Positions 7,185 to 13,476 of a stretch of 18,872 bases of DNA are shown piece by piece (position 1 is the stretch's first letter; every line of letters starts with the position of its first letter). Source of the DNA: an uncultured Selenomonadaceae bacterium. GTDB taxonomy: Bacteria > Bacillota > Negativicutes > Selenomonadales > Selenomonadaceae. Position numbers and translations under genes: made by a program. Below the pieces are notes generated by a model, which was not told where the DNA came from, searched no databases, and saw only the letters and a list, made by a program, of their open reading frames with translations. Location of the stretch: the NCBI GenBank assembly GCA_905236145.1, contig CAJOOE010000065.1:1-18872 (forward strand). Direction: 5' to 3'.

Positions 7185-7787
7185 TTATTTGTCCAAATCA
7201 ACCGGCGGACGGGAAATAACATCGTCAATCAATCCGTAAGCCTTTGCGTCCTCCGCAGTCATAAAATTATCGCGTTCGGTGTCCGCAACGACTTTTTCAT
7301 AAGGCTGACCGGTGTGCTTGCAAAGAATGTTGTTGCCGACTTCGCGAAGTCTTAAAATCTCTCTCGCCTGAATTTGAATGTCTGTCGATTGACCTTGAGC
7401 ACCGCCCAAAGGCTGATGAATCATAATTCTTGCGAGCGGGAGGGCAAAGCGTTTTCCCGGTGCTCCGGCAGTCAAGAGAAGTGAACCCATGCTTGCCGCC
7501 TGACCTATGCAAATTGTGGAAACGTCGGATTTTATATATTGCATTGTGTCGTAAATCGCAAGCCCGGCAGTCACAACGCCGCCCGGACTGTTTATGTAAA
7601 GATGAATGTCTTTGTCCGGATCTTCGGACTCAAGAAACAGAAGTTGAGCGACGACGGAATTTGCAACGTCGTCGTTTATCGGACCGCCCAAAAAAACGAT
7701 TCTGTCTTTCAAAAGCCGGGAATATATGTCGTAAGCCCGTTCGCCGTAACTTGTTTTTTCTATTACCATGGGAACGTAATAACTCAT
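7185..7787 (-). CDS. clpP: ClpP, proteolytic subunit of ClpXP
   Basis: A 200-residue serine protease subunit that forms the two-ring degradation chamber. The catalytic triad is complete: Ser99 in GQAASMGSLL, His124 in MIHQPLGG and Asp173 in DTERDNF, with spacing identical to E. coli ClpP. The oxyanion segment SPGG (67-70) is present. The start is ATG 7787, giving MSYYVPMVIEKT, with AAGGAG ten bases upstream. The frame continues 20 codons further upstream through the leader, but that part has no family similarity. It lies between tig and clpX on the minus strand. The 166-base gap to tig contains a candidate promoter, an inverted repeat and stem-forming octamers, so clpP-clpX may be regulated separately from tig. 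Confidence 0.97.
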   Translation of the reverse strand: MSYYVPMVIEKTSYGERAYDIYSRLLKDRIVFLGGPINDDVANSVVAQLLFLESEDPDKDIHLYINSPGGVVTAGLAIYDTMQYIKSDVSTICIGQAASMGSLLLTAGAPGKRFALPLARIMIHQPLGGAQGQSTDIQIQAREILRLREVGNNILCKHTGQPYEKVVADTERDNFMTAEDAKAYGLIDDVISRPPVDLDK

Positions 7788-7807
7788 AATTTTGCAGCTC
7801 CTTTTTT

Positions 7808-7862
7808 CAGTGTGCCGGTGTGCCGGAAAAATTTGCCGGCACTCCAATGCTCTGACGCTCTG
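7808..7862. repeat. Palindromic octamer element in the clpP leader
   Basis: Plus strand: CAGTGTGC / CGGTGTGC / CGG (7808-7826), an A/T centre, then the inverted arm. On the minus strand that arm reads CAGAGCGT / CAGAGCAT / TGGAGTGC / CGG (7862 down to 7836). Exact pairing is possible between GTGCCGG (7820-7826, or the alternative copy 7812-7818) and CCGGCAC (7836-7842), which gives two competing hairpins just upstream of the clpP ribosome binding site. The unit pattern matches the elements at 5771 and 15593. Confidence 0.5.
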
Positions 7863-7891
7863 TTTATAACAAGACGCGATTGGAATTTCGA
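7863..7891 (-). promoter_or_regulatory. Candidate promoter for clpP-clpX
   Basis: On the minus strand, TCGAAA (7886-7891) and TATAAA (7863-7868) are separated by 17 bases, and TGT precedes the -10 (extended -10 form). The -35 is weak (4 of 6). The predicted transcript would start about 70 bases before the clpP ATG, inside the octamer element. Confidence 0.45.
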
Positions 7892-7922
7892 CCGTTTCCG
7901 GTTTATTCGATATTCCAATCGC
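7876..7922. promoter_or_regulatory. 11-bp inverted repeat, possible operator or hairpin, tig-clpP gap
   Basis: GCGATTGGAAT (7876-7886) and ATTCCAATCGC (7912-7922) are perfect inverted copies 25 bases apart. One copy lies between the candidate -35 and -10 of clpP and the other upstream of the -35, as expected for an operator. No U-run follows on the minus strand, so it is not a typical terminator for tig. It does not match the CtsR or CIRCE consensus. Confidence 0.5.
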
Positions 7923-7953
7923 TTTTCAAGAAAATTTCAACGTTCCGAAAAAT

Positions 7954-9312
7954 TTATTCGTCTTTCTTGTCCGTGTCTGCAGAATCTTTCGCCTCGTCGG
8001 AAGAATTTTCTTCCGCCTTTTCCGCACCTGCCATATTTTCGATGATGAATTGAGCGGCTTTGCGTCTGCGGACGTTGCCCATAAGATTTATAATCTGACC
8101 GCTTTCACGCAGGAATTTTGCGACCTGCTTGGGATTGGTGCGGTACATTTGAGCCATAACCGCAACTTCAACATCAAGATCTCGACCGGTAACTTTTATT
8201 TCTTCGACGTTCGCGACTTCTTCAAGCAACAAATCCGTACGAACATTTTTCTCTGCCGTTTCGCGATATTCTTCACGCATTTTGTCGTTATCGGTGTTTG
8301 AGTAAGCCATATACTGCTCAAGGCTCATTCCCTGCATTTGCAGACGTGCCTCAAGTTCATTTATCATTCGGGTTATTCTGTCCTCAATCATAACCGGCGG
8401 AATATCGACGGTCATATTTTCGACAGCCTTTTCGATAACGCCGTCCTCCTGCTTGTCTTTCGCAAAATGTTCCGCATTGTGTTCAAGATTTTTGCGAATA
8501 TCGGCTTTCAACTCTTCGACGGTTTCAAACTTGCTGACCTTCTTGACGAAATCGACATCAAAAGCGGGAAGTTCTTTGCGTTTGATTGAATTTATTTTGC
8601 ACTCGAAAACCGCTTTCTTTTCGGCAAGGTCTTTGTCGTGATAATCTTCCGGGAAAGTGACGTTGACATTTTTTTCGTCGCCGACTTTCAAGCCGATAAG
8701 TTGTTCTTCAAAATTATCTATGAAACTGTGAGAACCTATTCTGAGCGGATAATCTTTCGCCGTGCCGCCTTCAAATTTTTCACCGTCAACGGAGCCGGAA
8801 AAATCCAAAGTGATGAAGTCGCCGTCCTCAATTTTTGCGTCCTCCGGAACGTCGATAAGGTTTGCGTGATGATCCCGCAATTCGTCAATTTGCTTTTCGA
8901 CATCCTCATCGGTTACAGGCTCGACAACTTTTTCGACTTCGATATTTGTGTATTCGCCGAGTTTTACCTCCGGGTAAGGCGTGAAAGTGAGCGTGAAAAC
9001 AAAGTCTTTGCCGTCCTCACAAGTAACGATTTTTGCCTGCGGTTCAGTGACGGGAGAAAGTTTTTCCTCTTGCATTGCCTCCCGCGAACTTTTTTGAATC
9101 AGCATATCTGCCGCTTCGTCCAAAATCGCACCTTTGCCCAAATGATTTTCAATGACGTTTTGCGGAGCCTTGCCTTTGCGAAAACCGGGAATATTTACCC
9201 TGTTTGCCAAATTCTTGCAAGCATTTTTTTTCGTCTTTTCAAGTTCCGCCGCCTCGACTTCAATGGTCAACGTCGCCTCATAATTTTCTATTTTCTTCTC
9301 GGTGACTTTCAT
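7954..9312 (-). CDS. tig: Trigger factor, ribosome-associated chaperone
   Basis: A 452-residue trigger factor, slightly longer than average because of an acidic tail. It binds the ribosome exit tunnel and assists folding of new proteins; the middle domain is a peptidyl-prolyl isomerase. The N-terminal ribosome-binding domain (1-115) carries the signature GFRKGKAP. The FKBP-like domain (about 155-245) includes DGDFITLDFSG and FIDNFEEQLIGLKVGD. The helical C-terminal chaperone domain (about 255-430) contains a long run of amphipathic helices. The last 20 residues are Ser/Asp/Glu/Lys-rich and probably disordered. The start is ATG 9312 with GGGAGG upstream. It has a good promoter at 9365-9393. 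It is the first gene of the tig-clpP-clpX group, the usual Firmicute order. Confidence 0.97.
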   Translation of the reverse strand: MKVTEKKIENYEATLTIEVEAAELEKTKKNACKNLANRVNIPGFRKGKAPQNVIENHLGKGAILDEAADMLIQKSSREAMQEEKLSPVTEPQAKIVTCEDGKDFVFTLTFTPYPEVKLGEYTNIEVEKVVEPVTDEDVEKQIDELRDHHANLIDVPEDAKIEDGDFITLDFSGSVDGEKFEGGTAKDYPLRIGSHSFIDNFEEQLIGLKVGDEKNVNVTFPEDYHDKDLAEKKAVFECKINSIKRKELPAFDVDFVKKVSKFETVEELKADIRKNLEHNAEHFAKDKQEDGVIEKAVENMTVDIPPVMIEDRITRMINELEARLQMQGMSLEQYMAYSNTDNDKMREEYRETAEKNVRTDLLLEEVANVEEIKVTGRDLDVEVAVMAQMYRTNPKQVAKFLRESGQIINLMGNVRRRKAAQFIIENMAGAEKAEENSSDEAKDSADTDKKDE

Positions 9313-9364
9313 TCTGCAAAATAACCTCCCAAAAAAATTTTAATCGTTCTTAACAACGCCGCTA

Positions 9365-9393
9365 ATCTTAACACAGCAACGAAAAAAAAACAA
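9365..9393 (-). promoter_or_regulatory. Promoter of tig
   Basis: On the minus strand TTGTTT (9388-9393) and TAAGAT (9365-9370) are 17 bases apart. The -10 is preceded by TGT, giving an extended -10. It lies 52 bases upstream of the tig start, in the 225-base divergent gap between tig and rfbA. Confidence 0.65.
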
Positions 9394-9471
9394 GTTTTTG
9401 TTTTCGGTCGGTTTGCCGGTTCCTTTCAACGCCTTCCTCAAAAATTTTTTGTTTCCGGGAAATTTTCAAAC

Positions 9472-9499
9472 TTGCCGGAGAAAAATATTTTGGTATAAT
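9472..9499 (+). promoter_or_regulatory. Promoter of the rfbA-cdsA gene group
   Basis: TTGCCG (9472-9477) and a perfect TATAAT (9494-9499) are 16 bases apart, 38 bases before the rfbA start. This is the only strong promoter I see ahead of the nine genes that follow. Confidence 0.75.
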
Positions 9500-9537
9500 G
9501 TTACGGTATCGAAACAGTTTGCGAAAGGATGAAAATC

Positions 9538-10410
9538 ATGATAAAAAAGGGTATAATATTGGCGGGCGGTTCCGGGACAAGGCTTTACCCGCTGACGGAA
9601 GTGGTTTCAAAACAACTCATGCCGGTTTTTGACAAGCCGATGATTTACTATCCGCTGTCGGCTCTGATGCTTGCGGGGATAAAGGAAATTTTGATAATCA
9701 ACACGCCGCAGGACAGTCACCTGTTTCAAACTCTGCTCGGCGACGGGTCCGGGCTCGGCTTGCAGATAAAATATGCGGTTCAGCCGAAACCGGAAGGACT
9801 GGCTCAAGCGTTTTTGATCGGCGAAGAATTTATAGCCGGTGAAGGCTGTGCGTTGGTCTTGGGCGACAATATTTTTTACGGCTCGGATTTTGCAAAACTC
9901 GTACAACGGGCGGCGGCTCAAGATGAAGGGGCGACGGTTTTCGCTTATTACGTCAACGATCCGCAAAGTTACGGCGTGGTGGAATTTGACGCGGCGGGCA
10001 GGGCGTTGAGTTTGGAGGAGAAACCGAAAAATCCCCGCTCCAATTACGCAGTCACCGGACTTTATTTTTACGACAAAAACATCGTGGACGTTGCAAAGAC
10101 GATAAAACCTTCCGCTCGCGGCGAATTGGAAATTACCGACGTAAACAAAATTTACCTGGAACGCTCAAATTTGCGGGTTGAGAAAATGCGTCGCGGTTAT
10201 GCCTGGCTGGACACGGGGACACACGAATCACTTTTGCAGGCGGGAGAGTTTGTCCATACCATTCAAACGCGGCAAGGCTTGAAAATTTCCTGCATCGAAG
10301 AAATCGCTTACAGAATGGGCTACATCAATTCGGAACAGCTTTTGAAACTCGCCGAACCGCTTGCAAAAAACGAATACGGTCAATATTTGCAGAGATTGGC
10401 ACGAAAATAA
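9538..10410 (+). CDS. rfbA: Glucose-1-phosphate thymidylyltransferase
   Basis: A 290-residue nucleotidyltransferase that makes dTDP-glucose from glucose-1-phosphate and dTTP, the first step towards dTDP-rhamnose and related sugars. The N-terminal nucleotide-binding signature GGSGTRLYPLT (10-20) is intact. So are the SKQLMPVFDKPMIYYPLS substrate loop, the metal-binding Asp in LGDNIFYG (D110), EKPKNPRSNYAVTGLYFYD and GYAWLDTGTH. Length and motifs are those of the RfbA/RmlA long-form enzymes. Two ATGs are close together; 9538 is chosen because AAAGGA (9524-9529) lies eight bases upstream, while the first ATG (9529) overlaps that site. It heads a nine-gene group and is followed by rfbC after 15 bases. 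The partner genes rfbB and rfbD are not in the window. Confidence 0.96.
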   Translation: MIKKGIILAGGSGTRLYPLTEVVSKQLMPVFDKPMIYYPLSALMLAGIKEILIINTPQDSHLFQTLLGDGSGLGLQIKYAVQPKPEGLAQAFLIGEEFIAGEGCALVLGDNIFYGSDFAKLVQRAAAQDEGATVFAYYVNDPQSYGVVEFDAAGRALSLEEKPKNPRSNYAVTGLYFYDKNIVDVAKTIKPSARGELEITDVNKIYLERSNLRVEKMRRGYAWLDTGTHESLLQAGEFVHTIQTRQGLKISCIEEIAYRMGYINSEQLLKLAEPLAKNEYGQYLQRLARK

Positions 10411-10425
10411 AAGGAGCTTTTGAAA

Positions 10426-11028
10426 ATGAAAATTACGGAAACAAATTTGAAAGGTGTTTTTCTGATTGAGCCGGAGGTTTTCGGTGATTCTCGCGGCTGG
10501 TTTATGGAGAGTTGGACGAAAGAAAAATTTGAGGCTGTCGGCTTGAAAGTTGATTTTGTCCAGGACAATCATTCTTATTCCGCGAAAAAGGGAACTCTTC
10601 GCGGACTTCACTACCAACTCAATCCTTACGCACAGACCAAACTCGTCCGGTGTACTCGCGGGATTCTGCTTGATGTTGCCGTCGATATTCGCAAAGATTC
10701 TCCGCAATTCGCCAACCGAACCGCCGTTATTCTCTCCGCCGAAAACAAAAAACAGTTGTTTATTCCTCGCGGCTTTGCTCACGGTTTTATAACTTTGAGC
10801 GACGACGTGGAAATTCAGTACAAGACGGATAATTATTACGCTCCGGATTGCGACGGAAATATTTTGTGGAACGATCCGGATATCGGTATTGACTGGCAAA
10901 TTGAGCCGACCGTACTTTCCGACAAAGACAAAAACGCTCCGACTCTGAAAGAGCGTATCGAACGCAAGGAATTGAATTTTGTTTTTGAGCCGAAAACTTT
11001 TAAAGATTTTGTGAAAGAGGGGGCATAA
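10426..11028 (+). CDS. rfbC: dTDP-4-dehydrorhamnose 3,5-epimerase
   Basis: A 200-residue cupin-fold epimerase that converts dTDP-4-dehydro-6-deoxyglucose into the rhamnose-type intermediate. The family landmarks are present: EPEVFGDSRGWFMESW near the N-terminus, the base-bearing GTLRGLHYQ with His62, VRCTRGILLDVAVDIR, IPRGFAHGF, the Tyr-rich segment YKTDNYYAP and ILWNDPDIGIDW. Length is slightly above the usual 180-185 because of a short C-terminal tail. The start is ATG 10426 with AAGGAG nine bases upstream; the TTG at 10420 sits too close to the ribosome binding site. It lies between rfbA and a small unknown gene whose start follows after three bases. Together with rfbA it points to a dTDP-deoxyhexose in the cell-surface glycans. 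Confidence 0.95.
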   Translation: MKITETNLKGVFLIEPEVFGDSRGWFMESWTKEKFEAVGLKVDFVQDNHSYSAKKGTLRGLHYQLNPYAQTKLVRCTRGILLDVAVDIRKDSPQFANRTAVILSAENKKQLFIPRGFAHGFITLSDDVEIQYKTDNYYAPDCDGNILWNDPDIGIDWQIEPTVLSDKDKNAPTLKERIERKELNFVFEPKTFKDFVKEGA

Positions 11029-11031
11029 ATC

Positions 11032-11346
11032 ATGCCGGAAAATTTCAGTGCGGCGATAAGTTACAACGGCAGCTTGGGTTACGTCGAATATGATGAGAAA
11101 GCACATAAAGTCAATGTGGTTTTGGGCGACGATGAAGGCAAAAAGAAAGCCGAAGATTTTTTGAGCAAAGTTCACAGAATTTCTGTTCCGCACGAAACTC
11201 TGCTTGACTTCACCGCAGAAAATTTTAACGCCGCAGACGGTGCGGACAGTTTGAAAATTGTTTTGACGAGAATGTGGGAGGCTACCGGCGTTCATGTGGA
11301 CTGGAGCCGCCCGGTAGAGTATGTGAAACAGCACCCCCGGTATTGA
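11032..11346 (+). CDS. Unknown 104-residue protein
   Basis: I do not recognise this protein. It is small, soluble-looking, without cysteine, signal peptide or membrane segment. The N-terminal half reads as beta strands (AISYNGSLGYVEYD, KVNVVLGDDEG) followed by a helix. The C-terminal half looks mixed and ends in an Arg/Trp/His-containing stretch (WSRPVEYVKQHPRY). It is very likely a real gene. The start ATG lies three bases after the rfbC stop with GAGGGGG just upstream, codon use is like its neighbours, and it is followed directly by the SIS-isomerase gene. Context suggests a link to surface-sugar synthesis, perhaps an accessory subunit, but nothing in the sequence proves this. Confidence 0.7.
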   Translation: MPENFSAAISYNGSLGYVEYDEKAHKVNVVLGDDEGKKKAEDFLSKVHRISVPHETLLDFTAENFNAADGADSLKIVLTRMWEATGVHVDWSRPVEYVKQHPRY

Positions 11347-11370
11347 GTGAAAAAAATTAAGGAGAATCGA

Positions 11371-12036
11371 ATGAAGTTGAAAGAAGGCACCGTCAAAAAA
11401 ATCGACGAACTTATAAGACGTTATCCGGCTCTTGAGGTCTGCAGAGAAGATTTGCAAAAGACTGTTGAAACAATTTCCGAAAGTTATCGGAACGGAAACA
11501 AATTGATAACCTGCGGGAACGGCGGAAGTGCGGCGGACGCTCTTCACATAGTCGGCGAACTTATGAAGGGTTTTCTGTTGCCGCGAAACATTGAAAAATT
11601 CAACAGGGATTTTGTCGAACGTGCGGAAAAACTTTTTCCCAACGACGTGAATTATTTCAAAGCGAATTTGCAAAGTGCGTTGCCGGCGGTGTCGCTTGTC
11701 AGCGAAATTTCCCTGACGACGGCATTTGCAAACGATCGTGCCGCAAATTTGTCTTTTGCTCAACAGATTTTCGGTATCGGCAGGGCGGGGGACGTACTCC
11801 TTGCGATTTCCACTTCCGGCAATTCCGACAACATACTTTTCACCGTCGAAGTCGCAAAGATTATGGGAATAAAGGTTGTCGCGATGACCGGACGACGCGG
11901 AGGAAGGTTAAGACATCTTTCCGACGTTTCGATTTGTGTGCCGGCAGATTCTTCCCATACCATTCAGGAATTTCATCTGCCTGTTTACCATATGCTTTGT
12001 TTGGCTTTGGAAAATGAATTTTTTGCAGAGGAATGA
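11371..12036 (+). CDS. SIS-domain sugar isomerase, GmhA-like (phosphoheptose isomerase family)
   Basis: A 221-residue SIS-domain protein, closest by motif to GmhA, which converts sedoheptulose-7-phosphate to heptose-7-phosphate for LPS-core or S-layer glycans. Conserved parts: CGNGGSAADALHIVGELMKG (phosphate-binding loop 48-53, Glu63), LLAISTSGNSDN and a C-terminal IQEFHLPVYH with Glu200 and His202, matching the two catalytic GmhA positions. It is about 30 residues longer than E. coli GmhA. The extra part (about 66-100, LLPRNIEKFNRDFVERAEKL onward) sits between the phosphate loop and the AFAND segment and could cover or reshape the active site. The start is ATG 11371 with AAGGAG six bases upstream; the GTG at 11347 lacks one. 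A DiaA-type regulatory SIS protein is less likely given the catalytic residues. Confidence 0.8.
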   Translation: MKLKEGTVKKIDELIRRYPALEVCREDLQKTVETISESYRNGNKLITCGNGGSAADALHIVGELMKGFLLPRNIEKFNRDFVERAEKLFPNDVNYFKANLQSALPAVSLVSEISLTTAFANDRAANLSFAQQIFGIGRAGDVLLAISTSGNSDNILFTVEVAKIMGIKVVAMTGRRGGRLRHLSDVSICVPADSSHTIQEFHLPVYHMLCLALENEFFAEE

Positions 12037-12042
12037 TTAAAA

Positions 12043-12369
12043 ATGCAAATTGAAAAAATTTTGAACGGCTCGGAATTGACTTTAAAACCGGTCGGAAGAA
12101 TTGACGCGGTGACGGCGTTGGATTTTGAAAAAGAATTTTTGTCGTCGATCGAAGGCGTAAAAGATTTGATTTTGGACTTTTCGGAGTTGGAATATATTTC
12201 TTCGGCGGGCTTGAGAATTTTACTGAAAATGCAGAGGAAGATGGATTCAATCGGAAGTATGAAAATTTGCAATGTCGGTAAAGATGTCCGGGAAGTAATC
12301 GACATGACCGGATTTTCCGGCTTTCTTACGCTTGAGGACAAGAAAACCGGTTTTTCCGTGAATTTTTAA
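12043..12369 (+). CDS. STAS-domain protein, anti-sigma-factor-antagonist type
   Basis: A 108-residue protein made of one STAS domain, as in SpoIIAA and RsbV. In those systems the unphosphorylated antagonist binds an anti-sigma kinase. Family features: a first strand followed by GRIDAVTALDFEKEF, the strand LILDFSELEYISSAGLRILL with the serine pair S53/S54 in the position of the phosphorylation site, and a final SGFLTLEDK turn. The partner kinase and sigma factor are not nearby, so it may work with a distant partner or bind another target. It starts six bases after the SIS gene, with AGAGGA overlapping that gene's stop region. Its place in an envelope-sugar operon is unexpected for a sigma regulator. 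Confidence 0.85.
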   Translation: MQIEKILNGSELTLKPVGRIDAVTALDFEKEFLSSIEGVKDLILDFSELEYISSAGLRILLKMQRKMDSIGSMKICNVGKDVREVIDMTGFSGFLTLEDKKTGFSVNF

Positions 12370-12387
12370 ATCGGAGGAAAATTTTTG

Positions 12388-12732
12388 ATGAGTATAAAAA
12401 ATCTTGAGTTTGAAGGGAAAATGTTTAAATCGAAAGTGCCTATTCCCTTTGTCGAGGAAAATTCTTTTCTGCCTCAAAAAGTTTTTGTCGAAGGATATTT
12501 TCCCGCCGGCACGATTTTTAAATTTTTGGAGCCGATCTGCAGTCAGCGGACGGACGCTTTCGGTACTCAAATAAATCACTATTGTCACGCAGTTTCTTTT
12601 TTATACAGCAATAAATTTAACGGTGCGGACGATTCGGAGGACGAATATACGATTATATTTCACGTCGATTTGAGTGCGATGTTTCTTCTGCTCGATTTGA
12701 TTGACGAAAAGGGAAATGTTGTCCCGCTTTGA
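12388..12732 (+). CDS. Unknown 114-residue protein
   Basis: I do not recognise this protein. It has no signal peptide; the hydrophobic segment FHVDLSAMFLLLDLIDEKGN is too charged to be a clear membrane helix. The rest looks like a beta-rich soluble fold (SKVPIPFVEE, KVFVEGYFPAGTIFKFLEPI). The start ATG 12388 has GGAGGA nine bases upstream; TTG 12385 is the alternative. It lies 18 bases after the STAS gene and 21 before the membrane protein. Tight spacing and a strong ribosome binding site support it as real. It may act with the STAS protein, but only position suggests this. Confidence 0.65.
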   Translation: MSIKNLEFEGKMFKSKVPIPFVEENSFLPQKVFVEGYFPAGTIFKFLEPICSQRTDAFGTQINHYCHAVSFLYSNKFNGADDSEDEYTIIFHVDLSAMFLLLDLIDEKGNVVPL

Positions 12733-12753
12733 TTTAAGGAGGTCGAAAAAAAG

Positions 12754-13473
12754 ATGGAAGAAACTGCGGCACAAGGAATTTTGTCGCCCGTGCTTTCAGA
12801 CGTGCTTACATTTTTGAGCATTATTTTGAGCATTATTCTTTTAATCGTCGTTTCTTATCTTTGGTCGATAAAAAAACGGGACGGCGAAGATTTGGACAAA
12901 ATGGAGTCGGAACTCAAAAAACTTGCCGGAAAAATCAGAGAGCTTGAAGATAAAATTTCGACGGCGACAAGACCGGTAAAAAAGGTCGAAGAAGTCCCGA
13001 AAATTACTCCTTTCGGCATAGACCCGGAGCAACCGCGTCCCTCTCTCGTCGATAAAAAACCGGACGGAAAAGCTTGGTCAAGTTTTGTGGAAAATTACAA
13101 TTTGATTGCGGCGAGTATGTCGGTTCCCGGTCAAAGAAAGGCCTGTGAAAAATTTGTCGCGGATAACGGCTTGAGAATGTTGATGTACGGCGGTATGATG
13201 ACCTTTTTGCCGGCGGTTGACGTTGAAGAAAGTGATTATTGGGCGTGGAAAATTCCGGACAACGCGAATCAATATGCCGTCGTCCCCAATCCCATGAAAC
13301 CATGCGACAGTGCTCTTTATTCTCACGGAGGACTCAAAGAAACTTTCGCGACGAATTTTAAAAACGGGACTTACAAAAAATATATCATAAATTTCCCGGC
13401 GATGTTTATTTGTTCCGAAACAAACAATTGGATTTTAAAACAACCCGGTGCGGCAGATTTGGAAAGGCAGTAA
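12754..13473 (+). CDS. Unknown membrane-anchored protein with coiled coil and C-terminal domain
   Basis: A 239-residue protein of unknown function. It has a short N-terminus, one strong membrane segment (about 17-37, LTFLSIILSIILLIVVSYLW), then a positively charged boundary (SIKKRD). A heptad-like coiled coil follows (about 42-70, MESELKKLAGKIRELEDKIS), then a proline-containing linker, and a globular C-terminal domain (about 105-235) rich in Tyr, Trp and Pro. The charge pattern suggests that the C-terminal part faces the cytoplasm. The domain shows YWAWKIPDN, YAVVPNPMKPCD, GGLKETFATNF and WILKQPGAADLE. From memory this order loosely resembles the small C-terminal sensor-like domains of some cyanobacterial signalling proteins; that is unverified. 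The start ATG 12754 has AAGGAGGT ten bases upstream. The nagZ gene follows after three bases. Confidence 0.65.
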   Translation: MEETAAQGILSPVLSDVLTFLSIILSIILLIVVSYLWSIKKRDGEDLDKMESELKKLAGKIRELEDKISTATRPVKKVEEVPKITPFGIDPEQPRPSLVDKKPDGKAWSSFVENYNLIAASMSVPGQRKACEKFVADNGLRMLMYGGMMTFLPAVDVEESDYWAWKIPDNANQYAVVPNPMKPCDSALYSHGGLKETFATNFKNGTYKKYIINFPAMFICSETNNWILKQPGAADLERQ

Positions 13474-13476
13474 GGC

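Noticed and set aside
7839..7850. GAGTGC-like sequence near clpP as a CIRCE (HrcA) site
   Set aside because: CIRCE needs TTAGCACTC-N9-GAGTGCTAA. Only a fragment is present and it is explained by the octamer element.
8638..9324. Plus-strand open frame of 228 codons opposite tig
   Set aside because: It is an antisense shadow of the trigger factor gene, which is certain from its motifs.
9529..9537. Upstream ATG of rfbA
   Set aside because: It overlaps the best ribosome binding site. ATG 9538 has correct spacing and gives the usual N-terminus of the family.
10228..11763. Minus-strand open frame of 511 codons across rfbA, rfbC, the 104-aa gene and the SIS gene
   Set aside because: It spans parts of four well-supported plus-strand genes and the gaps between them. 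Its product has no recognisable motifs and a composition typical of an antisense shadow.
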